Positions 26,171 to 37,700 of a stretch of 64,000 nt of DNA are shown here, piece after piece. The notes beneath the pieces were generated by a model. It was not told the origin of the DNA, ran no database searches, and saw nothing but the letters and a program-made list of their open reading frames with translations. The position numbers were made by a program, and so were the translations under genes. This DNA is from Spisula solida (lineage: Eukaryota > Mollusca > Bivalvia > Venerida > Mactridae), in NCBI GenBank assembly GCA_947247005.1, contig OX365948.1, positions 8,731,455 through 8,795,454 of the forward strand. The letters are read 5' to 3'. The number at the start of each line of letters is the position of its first letter. Position 1 is the first letter of the stretch.

Positions 26171-27870
26171 TTAATGAGCAGTGGCCAATGAGCCTAGGGC
26201 AGATATTTCCAGCCACTCGTTTTCCAATCCGATCATTTCCGACACCTCAGCGGTTGCGTAATCTGGAAATTCAAAGTGTGATGATGGACTGGTATTCAGA
26301 TTACTTGGCACAGCACTATTTTGAGATACTAATGCACTTGAAGAAGACACAGCCATGTTAGTGTTCACATTTTGCACAGGTTGTCCTGCAGTGTCAAAAT
26401 TTGAGAAATCTGCATCAGCTAATTTGCTTAAATCCATATTTTCGATGTCCATGTGCCAGTTATTTGGCATTTGTAATATGTCTGTTAAGTTATCCAGATC
26501 TGCGAGGGTGGAGCCCTCTGGCTGCTGCATTATACAGTTATTATTGATATGATACTCCGATTTCACATTCACAATGACCGCGACTTCATCCTGAGGTGAT
26601 GGTGCCGGGGTATCATAGTGATCCTCCGGGTAGAATGTGGAATCCGGTGTCATTGGCGTGTACTCTGGACTGGCCGGCACTTTTCCTGGTGGCGTGAGCT
26701 GACATGAGGGGACTTGAACATTTTTGCTGGCACGAATGCACTCTTTGAATTTTTCGTCAATTGTCAATTTAAGTTTGAGCCGACTGTGTTGTTGAGTATT
26801 GTTGGAGTGAATGATAGAGTTGGTAGTATATTGGGTTGGAGATGAAAGCGCAGCCTTCACTGCTGATGCTGTTTTGTGGTAACGATTTCGATCATTCTTC
26901 GCCTTCGATGTGGGTTTCGTAACTTTTCCCTTTGTAATTTCTGGTTTAGTGGTTGGGGGCTTGGCCTTCTTTCTAGGTCTGAAATATAAATAATGAATAT
27001 TAAATAAAAATTCTGATAAAATAATTTATTTTAACACTAAATAAGGGTAAATCTCATAAATATGCTTTAAAATCAGCAAAATACAAAAATGACACACTAA
27101 AATGCAAAAATATGATTAAATGCAGCAAAATGCAACTTTAACACAGAATAGTTGTAAATCACATAAAATATAAATTACATCAAAAATTTCAATTATTAAC
27201 CCATTCAAGTAAAAGTTGCCAAAATCAACACATTTAAGGAAATAAATACCAGTATATTTAAGAAAATTTGAAATATTTGAAAATTCAAGAAATTTTCACA
27301 ATCACATCAATTTGCGTATGATAAACCCAAAATAGGTCGAAAACCTGAAACGCAGTTAAACTTTAAAAGTTAGATCGTGTAGAAATTAGAGCGGAAAACG
27401 CAAGTCGATAAAAACTTGGCACACGCTAACTAGGTCAGTCAGGTGTTTACGATACACGCTAGAAAATCGAAACTGATATAAAAGTAAAATTCAACTAACC
27501 TGTATTTGTAATCTGGATATTCCTGCATATGTAAAATCCTCAATCTTTCTGCTTCTTCGATAAAGGGTTGTCGGTCATTTTCATCAAGTAATTTCCAACG
27601 AGCACCCAATTGCTTGCTGATTTCAGCGTTGTGCATGTCTGGTGCTACTTCCGAAATCTTCCTTCGTTCGATTTGTGACCAGACCATGAAGGCATTCATT
27701 GGTCTTTTAACATGATTCGTAGCTTTCTTGCACATAGTAGCGTCCGAGTAGGGTGTATTAGTGTTAGGATCTATCATTTGTGACCCAAACACCGCAGAAC
27801 CCTTTTGGTTATTGTTCAACCCATCGTCACTGTAATCACTCGAGGCACTTGGACTGTTCTGAGGAACCAT
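26171..27870 (-). CDS. soxC: SoxC (Sox4/11/12-type) HMG-box transcription factor, two coding exons
   Basis: Joined from exon 1 (27870 down to 27500) and exon 2 (26978 down to 26171, stop TAA included): 1179 bases, 392 residues, frame kept. The HMG box spans about residues 53-131 and includes [30 protein letters not shown] and [12 protein letters not shown], the sequence-specific DNA-binding fold that bends the minor groove at AACAAT-like sites. A lysine-rich tail (125-160) follows, likely nuclear localisation. The middle is Ser/Thr/Pro-rich with acidic patches near residues 280-320. The C-terminus (356-392) contains [16 protein letters not shown] and WLE, the transactivation motif diagnostic of group C; SoxB, D, E and F lack it. 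In animals SoxC promotes neuronal and progenitor differentiation. The start ATG at 27870 is the first Met of the open frame; 51 residues precede the HMG box, which is normal. Neighbours are non-coding, so the gene sits alone. I am very sure of family and structure; additional 5' non-coding exons cannot be excluded. Confidence 0.96.
26979..27499 (-). other. soxC intron (521 bp)
   Basis: On the minus strand the donor reads TACAG|GTTAGT (27500/27499) and the acceptor TTTATATTTCAG|ACCTAG (26979/26978). Removing it joins AG+A into the Arg of KYRPRKK and keeps the HMG box continuous, so it is a phase-2 intron at Arg124. Without splicing the frame reads into a non-SoxC sequence and stops. The intron is strongly AT-rich and shows no other feature. 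Confidence 0.93.
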
Positions 27871-28042
27871 ATTCGCCGTGTTAATGCATGAAAATCCAAA
27901 GTAGAAATAAATTCACTGAGTTAAATCCCTGATATAAATGCTGAGCACCTTCAAATTGAAGGGCTTTCTAATACAAACAATTTATCGTTACTTTCGGAAG
28001 ACGTGAGAACTTTATACTAAAATATCTCATACAACTCGCGTG
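27871..28042 (-). other. Probable soxC 5' UTR and start region
   Basis: This is the stretch between the TATA-like box and the start codon. It has no upstream open frame of note, and I see no splice acceptor that clearly requires another 5' exon. Its exact start is not determinable from sequence. Confidence 0.45.
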
Positions 28043-28146
28043 TATATATACCTGACTAGAGTCACGTGCAGCTCGTCCAATAGAATCGTTTGTGGGCGGA
28101 GTTTAAGACGCACAGATGTGACTAATGAATGATTGGGCGGAGCTTA
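28043..28146 (-). promoter_or_regulatory. Candidate soxC core promoter: TATA, E-box, CCAAT, two GC boxes
   Basis: A TATATATA box lies at 28043-28050, about 173 bp above the ATG, which would place transcription start near 28015-28020 and give a 5' UTR near 150 bases. Further upstream are a CACGTG E-box (28063-28068), CCAAT on the plus strand (28077-28081) and two direct copies of TGGGCGGAG(T/C)TTA at 28093-28105 and 28134-28146. The second copy reads on the minus strand as a fused GC box and CCAAT box (CCGCCCAATC). Sp1/KLF and NF-Y type factors bind such sites. The motifs are seen; their use is inferred. Confidence 0.6.
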
Positions 28147-28150
28147 GTTG

Positions 28151-31100
28151 TTGCCGTGCGAGTACGCTTAAACTAGGTCAAAGGCTTTGAATTTTCAAAC
28201 GGAATACTGATTTTGTCAGAAAATCGACAGATGGCTTGCGTTAAAGTATCTTCAAGCTAACTTTAGTTCAAATATGTGTATTAGCGTCCACGAAAATCGG
28301 TCCTGTTTCAGCAACGTACGAGTTTACTTTTTTCGTGGGTGGTACTAAGTAACTTCGCACTAATTCCCCTCCTATGATTAATCTATTTACTAATACTACG
28401 ATGAGTGGCATAAAATAAACCTACATAAAAGTACTGAATTATTTAAAATACGATATGTCGATGACTTGACAGTGTTTACAACTGAATCCTATAAAACACG
28501 GGATGGTGCTTCTAGTATTTTAACACATAAAACTGCTTGACTCAATATAAATTTTGGACATGTAGGCATAGCATGTAGGCATAGATTTTGGCGAAACGTT
28601 CAAATCTAAATAATTCATAACGTTAAGTGAATTTTATTAAATGAGCCCAAATTCATAATCAAATATTCCAATATTGCTTATTCTTAATTTAAAATAAGAA
28701 TTTAGCTAGATCTATGACAAAAACACGTTTTCTTTTTTTTTATCAAATTATGTTAACGTAAAATGCTGCAGCCTCGGGGGACCGAATAAGATTAGGCCCC
28801 TACATGTTCCCGAGCAGCCCTGCTATCATATATCGATTCTTGACATGATTAATTAGCTTAGCCCAAACAACCAAGTAATGCCACAACTATCGACCAGTGA
28901 CCGATACTTCAGTCAGCCCAGCCTCTGTGATGCTGTCCATGCTGTCAGCTTCATGAATACGAAGTAAATAGCTATGGGCAAAGAACGACAACTCTAGCGC
29001 GCCTGTCCAAACTACGATAAACTTTTCTACTGCGTGGTGTTATAGCGCTCGACTCCGGACGGATTTAACTTATGGAGGGTTAAATTAAAATAAATTATTA
29101 ACAAAGAATACGTTAGGCAGATGATGTATGATCTGTTGTTAATAATGATAAATTAAATAAATTCGAATGTTGCAAGACTGCTGTAATTGTTCTTAAAATA
29201 ATAAGTAATTTCTACACTTTGGCGAACAACCATTGTAATGCTACGATACGTTACATGTTCAAGTTAGATTCTAGACATGCGATATCTAATGTATGTAAAA
29301 TGTAAGTAAAATTGTGAGATTCTAGGCATTTTGGTTCTACTGTTGCCGAGATAACAGAAAAATCTTTATGGAAAACATCTGTACGACGTGAATTGTATTG
29401 GAACACGCCTTATCTTATCTAGCTACTGGTAAACTTTACAGTTGCTGTCTCCGCAATTAATTTATGCGATAAATCCAGTTCTAATCTTTAATTAAATTTG
29501 CTGTTTTTCGTCGTTATCCGACCGACTACTATTCTAGTATCTAGAGGTCGCCTTCTTTAATCAGAAATGTCAATGAGAAACCAAGCACTCCTGGCCTGGC
29601 TTACCGGTTTAATTGTATTTTATAACATCGGCTTCGTATCATAGCAAATATGACAACAGTCACCTGATCAGCTATGGCACGCGACCGTCTCATTTGCATA
29701 ATGAATGCGCGCGACACTTCTAATCGCACGTGCGCTCTTAGACTCTACGACTCTTATTAAACGCGTGTGCACTTTTCTACAACGTTCGTTTTCCCACGAA
29801 CGACACAATCGATAAGCTACAGAAAACACTAGATAAACAGACCCCAGTCGTATAACCGTGCGCAGAGTTTAATATAATATTTGCCCGAATGTTAAACATT
29901 CCAGTCTTGAATCGAGTCTGACTGTCGGGCACACGGTGGTTACAGCGGGAGAGAAGGGGTGGGTCCTAATAGGACGGCGGTGGTAGTCTACGTGACATGG
30001 CTTACATCGTATATAGACATAATACGAACAAAATATGTACGTGACCCTTATTGTCAGTGAGGTGTGTCTAAATATTTATTATAATGACTTTGAGCCGCGC
30101 TAACGGCTTACACCAGCTGCCTTTTTTCTCAAGTCTGCGGCAAAAACCTTATGGTACCTTTTCAGGTTTATAAGTGATGTAAAATAAACAATTTTCCACA
30201 AAATGTATAAATGAAATTGACACGATCTCACACCGAGGTATGTATACGTTCATGTCTTGAACTTAATTACAAACATAATTCAAACGGCAAGATAAAGCCG
30301 ACTTGAATGAAGAAAAAAGTAATTTGCGGCAAGTAAAACTCATTATAGTTCTGTTTAGTCTCTTTTCTTCCATTTCTATGTTTATACAGAATAAGCTTAT
30401 AGATGTTATATGTTATATTAGAGCTGAAGCGAAAACATTTATACTTAGAGATTAGGGTTGGAGAAATACCCAACCCCTCTCTCTCTCACCACAGTTCTCA
30501 CAAGGCGCGAGACCAAGGCACGAGAACACCGTCACGTATCTAAAATTATTACTTTTGCGGCAATTTGAATATGGAAATGGCTTTCATTATCATTTTATTG
30601 ATGTACATGTACATAAAATTATAAATATTCAGGTTGGTATGTGGAGCTTGGGTGTACACGAGCCACAAAAACTACAGCTGTTCACACAAGGCGATAATGG
30701 TTGTCGCCCCCTACCACAAAAATGGTACCCAGCTATTTATTGACTAATAAGTTCTCTTTGAATCGTAAAAATATGACAAAAACACCCGGCGTGGAGAATT
30801 ATTTATCAATCACAAACTGGAATAGACGGTGATACAAGCAACATAAAGTGTAAATTTGTTCACGGTTGATGAAAATTTGAATCTAGTCGTGTGCGCATGG
30901 ATTTCGTGACGTCAGAGACAGGTGGTGTTGCTATCAGGCACGCGACCTGCGCCAGCTGTCGTCGAAATCTGACCAATCAAAAACGAGGTATTGGTTAAAT
31001 ATCAACATTTGAAGTATTTCATAAGGTTAATACTGAGACATTTTGGTTGTTATTTCTGATTATAAAGTAAATAAGTTTAATGGGGCAGACACAAACGACT

Positions 31101-31291
31101 TGAATAATTGCTCAACGACGATTTGCATGTAAAAAACTTCAAAGAACGGGATGTAATGTACAGTCCGATATGTTTTATGTTCTGTTGAATTAACTATAAA
31201 TAAGATATTAGTTTAACAATTATACATTTGCATACGATTGTATGTCGCAACATCACACATGATCTTTAAGGCGACATGAAGTACAACACTC
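28151..31291. other. soxC upstream region
   Basis: No gene is recognised. Possible regulatory words: a perfect POU octamer ATTTGCAT at 29692-29699 and a palindromic CRE TGACGTCA at 30907-30914. Motif occurrence alone is weak evidence. A short CT run lies near 30478-30486. Confidence 0.4.
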
Positions 31292-31420
31292 GTGTGCCTC
31301 CGTAGCTCAATGGTTGCTTGTCGTGTAAACTGGCGACCTGGGTTCAAATACGGGTGGATGCACTCATATGTCTGCCATATTTCGACAATAAGCAGACTGA
31401 CATATAAAGGCTATGCTCGG
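31292..31420 (+). mobile_element. tRNA-derived SINE, head and part of body
   Basis: Head reads CTCCGTAGCTCAATGGTTG (A-box) and GACCTGGGTTCAAATACGGG (B-box) with tRNA-like spacing of about 30 bases. The body that follows (TCTGCCATATT, AGACTGACATATAAAGG) is not tRNA. The 82-codon frame here (31292-31540) is therefore not a gene. Confidence 0.7.
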
Positions 31421-31596
31421 CATTTAACAAAATGTATGCTGGATATATTATATATAAATGCGTCAGGAAAACTTGAGGAAACAGGTCGAATGAGAAAAAT
31501 CAGCAAAATATTCAGTCTTGTGAGTAGAGTAGTGTCATAAACGGAATCAAAATGTTGGGGTTAGTTTATTCCGTGTGCTTTCCAATTAAACGGTTT

Positions 31597-31650
31597 TAAT
31601 AATAATAATAATAATAAAGACTTTATTTTCAGAGGAAACTCATTTGACAA
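31597..31650 (-). mobile_element. Retroposon 3' tail (family B) with (ATT)n
   Basis: On the minus strand: AATGAGTTTCCTCTGAAAAT then AAAGTCTTTATT and an (ATT)n run. The same tail occurs at 33361, 39551, 51170 and 62330. This is a 5'-truncated copy. Confidence 0.75.
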
Positions 31651-31695
31651 TTAAATTAAATTAATGTAACCTACAGTTGATCGACGGACGCGCTC

Positions 31696-31777
31696 GCATC
31701 TGGGCGCGCTCGTTGCACGGACCAACGGGTGAGATTGCATATGGGCGCGCTCGTTGCACAGACCAACGGGTAGGATT
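31696..31777. repeat. GC-rich 41-bp tandem duplication
   Basis: Two copies, 31696-31736 and 31737-31777, containing GGGCGCGCTCGTTGCAC and GACCAACGGGT. Only a few substitutions separate them. The GC content stands out in AT-rich DNA. Confidence 0.9.
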
Positions 31778-33360
31778 GCATGTCGGAAACAGATTGTTTA
31801 AAAAATGTCCTCCAAGCTACAGATGATAAAATTAATTTATCTTTAAATCTACAGCAATCAATTTACCACAAATTATCACAAAGTGTTATCAAAATTATGT
31901 CCACTTCTTGCTTTAACAGCACGCTGTCCAGTGATAGTATCACATAATTAAAATTACCCTCGAAAACTACAGATTCCCCACCCCCGGGCTAATCATCTGC
32001 TCAACGTATTTAAATATATCGAAAATCGATTTAATTGCAAAATGGTCAGAAGGGAATTAAGTGTTATACTTGTAAATGCTTAATAACACATATATTTGGG
32101 CATAAACGATTTTTGATGACTTAGTTTGATAGCGATGGTATCGGGTATCAAATATCGATTCGATCTAAAAGTAATCTCACAGGCAACACTTTAGATAAAC
32201 TCATTGAAAGTACATTCCAACGTTAAAATCAAACACAAACAATTTTTATTTTAACGGAAAATTCGGAATTTCCGCGACAGATGGTGTTTTTACACAGACT
32301 CCATCACGTGACCGCAGTGTGAACAATTAAAGACAAATGTTTGTCAATTTTTACTGTTAAACACCGTTACTCGACCCTTATAAGCTTTTGAATATTGATC
32401 AAAGATCCCGAATAATCAGGGGAACCTGCTTGTACGGTACTTCAAAGCGACGTGATATACTAAAACCAGTCTGTTCAAGATACGACCCTCTTATTGAATT
32501 TCATAAAACATCCTTAAAGCGACAGATGGCGAATTGACTGAACATAATTATTTTTGGAAACTATGAAGAATATATAAAGGGCGGAGTCTAGTCACGCGTC
32601 GGTATCACATAGCACCTATACGGCGAACACCAGGCCATATTTGTCAAGTTTTGATAAGCGCGCCCTTTGAAGTGGCGCCATGGGCACACTTTTGCTGTCC
32701 AAAAATTATCAACGTTTTCATAACCTTTTGATAAATTTTCGTCATTATCATAAAATCTACTTAGTAACGGTATTTAAAAAGCCTTACATGTCTTCAAAAG
32801 CACCTGCCGATTCTGTGCTACTTCGTCACCCTTAACAGCCATTTAATTATGCCAGGGACTACCATCGTCACCTGACGGGCAGAATGTGCCTGTACTAACC
32901 ACAGTAGTGGTCTAGGAATTCGCGATGTCCACATGATGCCAACACTTCAGCCAGACACAAAGCGCTAAGTTGAGCGATAATAAACCAGGGATAAAAAGGC
33001 TATAGAACACTGATGACACACGTCTACTAATTGTTAACTTGAAGTACATTGTACTTATATAAGGCACAAATTATACCAAATTATACCAAGCTCGCTCAAA
33101 TTAGTCAAATCTAAAAAAATCATTATTTGAATGAAACAGGGGTTGGATTTTGGCGCATGGCTTTGTCAGGCAAACGTACACTTAATCACACAACTAACGC
33201 AACACTTATATACATGTACTGCAATGTAGAATTTTGACCCCTTTTATGAATTGCAGCTTTTGAAGTTCTCTATGATTCTTCTCTAATGACGGAGTTTTTC
33301 TCTCAAACATTAAAAAATAATGCGACATGGGTTTGTTTTCTGGATCGCTGGTCATAACTG
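31778..33360. other. Intergenic; short inverted repeat and CTCF-like words
   Basis: CGTTAAAAT (32221) pairs with ATTTTAACG (32248) as a small hairpin. CGACAGATGG occurs at 32275 and 32520 and AAGTGGCGCCA at 32670. No gene recognised. Confidence 0.4.
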
Positions 33361-33480
33361 TATGTTGTTTCAATATCTTGTTCAGTTTTATTGTTTTATG
33401 AGGACCTCATGATAGATTAGGGTGGTATTATGTGCTAAATAAGCTTTCTCTATAAATAAAGTATATATAAATAAATATAC
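33361..33480 (+). mobile_element. Retroposon 3' end (family B), 5'-truncated
   Basis: TGTTGTTTCAATATCTTG, TATGAGGACCTCATGATAGA and AAGCTTTCTCTATAAATAAA match in order the tails at 39551 (minus) and 51170. It ends in an (ATAA)n-like tail. Confidence 0.7.
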
Positions 33481-34374
33481 ATATTATGTAATATTATACA
33501 AATATATATATTTAAGAAAGGAATGATGTCCGTCCCCAGAATTAAAATTTGGGTGATGAATAGATACGTATTCAGCTGATGATTCTAAGATATTCAATAT
33601 TATCAGAAGCTATAGATAACATCACAAAGTCATGTAAATTGAAAAGTCACATAATGGCACAATGAAAAGTACATGTATTACCAATTTGGGTGTCAACAGT
33701 TACTAAACAGTAAATAACAATAAAGATATCAAAGAATAGCCTTCTTGTCCGTGACATTTAGTATCTTGTATGTCCTTCCAGGTAATTTATAATATGTTTA
33801 TACCTCTGCCTCTACTAGAGCCATACTTTCATATCAATCCAGGAGCTATCAATCCATTGGGATCGTCCCTACGTTCCTGAAGAAGGGCATATTTCTTTAG
33901 TTTTTGCGGGGTTGGTGGACGGTCGTCTCATTTGTTGCCTATACAGCTCGTCCCAAAGCATTCGAAATAATATTAGAATCAGAAGACTTTGGTGATAGCG
34001 GCAACTAATATGTATGTTGTTACAAGGCAAACTATAATAGGTACCTTACTATAATCTGTCTACTGGTATGTACGTATGTTGTCCAATTTATATCACAATC
34101 CTTATGTGAATCTTGTCACATGCATTTTCTGTAAACGCACGCATACAGGAAATACCATACTAGTAAGTGCGAACGACAAACGAGGTGTTGATGTGGGATG
34201 ATTATATTACTGACGTAAAGTCAACGTAAACATGACTTGCATAATTGCTTGGTTCAGCCTATAATAGAGTCTGATTCCCATCCAGTTGTCGGTCGAAACC
34301 TATACATAGCTTATGTTTACTTTGTGACAATAAATAAATTTTGACTTAATTTTACTTAACTACAGTTACACACG
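33481..34374. other. Intergenic, nothing recognised
   Basis: No repeat or gene seen. A TAAATAAATT tail-like segment just before 34375 may be the end of an older retroposon. Confidence 0.45.
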
Positions 34375-34510
34375 TGGGTAGCGATGACCTAGAGTTAGGG
34401 CGCGCGCTTCCGGATTGAGAGGTTTAGAGTTCAATCCCCGCCTCGACCAATGCTTAATGTCTTTGAGCAAGAATAACCCGCATGCTTCCCTTTATCTAGG
34501 TGTATAAAAT
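34375..34510 (+). mobile_element. tRNA-derived SINE, family A
   Basis: Head: TAGCGATGACCTAGAGTTAG (A-box), anticodon-like GGGCGCGCGCTTCCGG, then AGAGTTCAATCCCCGCC (B-box). The body TCTTTGAGCAAGAATAACCC is shared with the minus-strand copy at 41020-41169. Together they define one family. Confidence 0.8.
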
Positions 34511-34620
34511 TGCTTCATATGAAATAACCATGTACGAAACATAGATTGACTGTGTCCCATCCCCTCTGAAGTGAAATAGTCTAAGCAGTTAGTACCTACC
34601 GTTGACTTCAGTCAGTCTAC

Positions 34621-34760
34621 AAGGGCTATTACTACATGTAATTGTAACAAGGGCTATTACTACATGAAAGTGTAACAAGGGCTGTAACTACATGGAATTG
34701 TAACAAGGGCTGTAACTACATGTAATTGTATCAAGGGCTATTACTACATGGAATTGTAAC
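34621..34760. repeat. Tandem repeat, 28-bp unit, exactly 5 copies
   Basis: Copies start at 34621, 34649, 34677, 34705 and 34733 with AAGGGCTATTACTACATG or the variant GGGCTGTAACTACATG, each ending ATTGTAAC or close. Confidence 0.95.
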
Positions 34761-37700
34761 ACCATTGATTGTCCCTTAATTGTGATAGATGGTTACTTAC
34801 TCTATGTGGTCAACAGGCACATGTTTGGTTGTAAGAACGGTTGAGTGAGACATGAAAACCAAGCCTAGTATAGATGTAACAAGCTTTGAACAGTTCTATT
34901 AAGGTTGTTTAAGTTTTAGTAGACTGATCTCAATTGATAAGATTTTATAGAACATTATTTAGAGAATTAGGTGATTGGACCTAATAACAAGTCTGTTGCA
35001 AAGCAACAAACCACAGCGCACTGTATAACCGACACGGCTTGAGGAACACGCGCTTTAAATGTTGCAATATTATTACGCATGTACCATGAATAAAACGCAC
35101 TTGATTCATATTACGAATTAGTTCCGCTTTAGTTACACAAATTCAGCTTGTTTTAAGTTCGTTTCTGGTTAAATTCGGAACATATTAGCATATATTCTCT
35201 CAGCAGTCAAGCTTACAAAAATAACGTAATTATCTAACACGAGATTATGATGTAATTGGATAATTGAACAATAAAATATAATAATTATTCAACACAGTGG
35301 ATTTATCATGTAATTTGAATGGTACAGTTGGATAACCCGGTAGCATAATCATGATCTAGCTATTGCAGCGACCCCCCCCCCCACAACAACATCAATAACA
35401 ACAACTATCGATCTTTACAGACTGCATTAAAAGTGCATTGTACATGATTGTATGTATCATTATATCAATGGTAACTAACTACATGTAAAACACCATGTCA
35501 GTATCAACTGCACAACCAAACAACAGCGTCAGCAAGTTCAATACAAACAACACCATTTACCTAAACATGCCGCACTGGAGTACAGACTTTTAGCACATCA
35601 TGAATAGCAGAAAGATAAGATTATACAGCAAGAAACATCATGTCTACAACGGAAATCAGAACAGAACAAACCAGAACAGACCTCGACGTACTGAAGTCTT
35701 ACAGCACCGAGGTATGTGTGTATATTAAATTTTATAAGATACAAGTTTACGTAGATAGTTTGTTTCTGGCTGAAAACAGTATATTGTGGCTGAAACTTTA
35801 ACCAATGTGATATATAAAATACTAATACAATGTAGGCCTAAAACAAGTATTCACAAGTTTGGTCGAAGCTAAGTTTGTGAATGATGCAACATTTGAGTTA
35901 CATTCTTGCCCAAAGGCACTACGCATTCACTGAATAAATAAGTTTGTGAATATTTTTTAAAACGAGCATTCCTTGTAAATACGACAGAGTTGCAATAGGC
36001 AAATTGGACGCGACATGCTGACAACCGAATGCTAGAAACATTTGGTCCAGTTTGATTAATATGAGTAAATAAGATGACTCGACTAATACTAGGTAGAAAA
36101 TTGAAATGTGTAGCTAAACTTCAACTTATTTGTTCCATCGAAGATAATATCGTTTCAACATCTATAATTATCACCAAAATCATAAGTAGATCAGTTTCCT
36201 AGAACTAACAACCACCCAGTGCAAATTTGCTCTGCCGCAAGAAACCGACAACTTTTCCGCATGGTTGTAGAGGACATAATCAATGTTACGGAAGAATCCG
36301 GATATTAAATCCGAAAAAGTCGAGTTACCATCTTCACTCACGTGACATGTATAAATCAAGAGCGCTAGCTTCGTGGGCACAAAGGTGAACGTACAATTTG
36401 TTAAGTACAAGCATACAGGGAGGCCGTGGCTAGTTTTTTCTCGAACGAAGGAGGCTTAAAGCTTTAGCATACAAAATAAATTATGATTCGTTGAAAATCC
36501 CAGCAGACGAGAACGAATAAATTAAGGATGGGACCTTGTCAATTCTGCTTGTTATAAACAGATCATTGGATGCTAACACGGAAAATAATAAGAATAACAC
36601 ATCGTATGATTGACATCATTATTTCTCATTCAGCGTTTCCGTGGCTTGAATGGAGGTTTGACGTATATTTATCGCGATGTCAAACTTTACCTTAGCACAT
36701 TGTTACATCATAAACCATTCATAACTAAATTGGGCATCCGAATGTTATAGTAAATGGTGATAATATATACACTTATACAGACACTATCTGGTATCTAAAA
36801 TCGAATAATTGGTCGTAGGAATATTTAGTGACGTGAGACTGTGAGCGTTTATCTCGGCTTAAGGGTAGCCTACTTGAAAGCCCTACAATTCATTGCATTT
36901 TCAACCAACAATCCCTAATCACAGAATAGGAACGTTGAAAAAGATTTTTGGGAAAATGGTTAAGAGTCCATGACATCTCGGCGAGCAAAAATGTCATTGA
37001 TCGATGTCGATCCCGACACATGGCATCATACCAAGAATCGATCGTTAAACGGCCATTTGTACGCAAACCGAACACAACGTACTCGTTGAGTCCCTATTAT
37101 GTTTATTGAACTTGCTAAGCTGATGTCACCTCATTTGAATAATATGCTTGAATCGAAAATTTATTCTCAAGTATCGATTCAAATCGAACAATAGAACAGG
37201 GCATGTTGTGAATTAAAACCGCCTCAGTCAGCGTTCCGTCGACGTCAATAAAAATGTACAAATGCCTATTTTAATTTAAGGTCAATGTTGCTTTTGAGGA
37301 CAAGTTTCTAACAGCAAAATATCGATTTTCTGTAAAACGATGGTTCCCGTCTAAGGCATAGATAGACACATGGACGGAAGAACCAATGAAAGTCAAAAAC
37401 GGAAGCAGGTGGCATGGACGATAATTTATGCGAATGAATACACGAAGAGGGAGTTGGGTTGAAAATTACGACCAGTTAAAAAGCAATTTGTATTTTTCAA
37501 GTGTGAGGTTAAACCCAGAACACTGACCGGATCTTATTGAGGGAGCCAAGGGTCCATCCGAGGTCATCCGCGTATTTGAATGGAATGAATATAAGGTTTG
37601 GCCGTTTGTCCAAAGTCTTTTTATATATGATAATCAAAACATCATTAGAGAAAGCTTATCTACACATATTATATGCTTTGTCTGTCATTTTTATATATAA

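Noticed and set aside
26355..26552. 65-codon plus-strand frame inside soxC exon 2
   Set aside because: It is the antisense shadow of the soxC coding sequence.
32265..32273. NF-kB-like GGAATTTCC site
   Set aside because: A single 9-mer without context is expected by chance in a window this size.
34375..34447. Functional tRNA gene
   Set aside because: A and B boxes are present but stems do not pair well and the segment continues into a SINE body shared with 41020-41169. The other tRNA-like heads were rejected for the same reasons.
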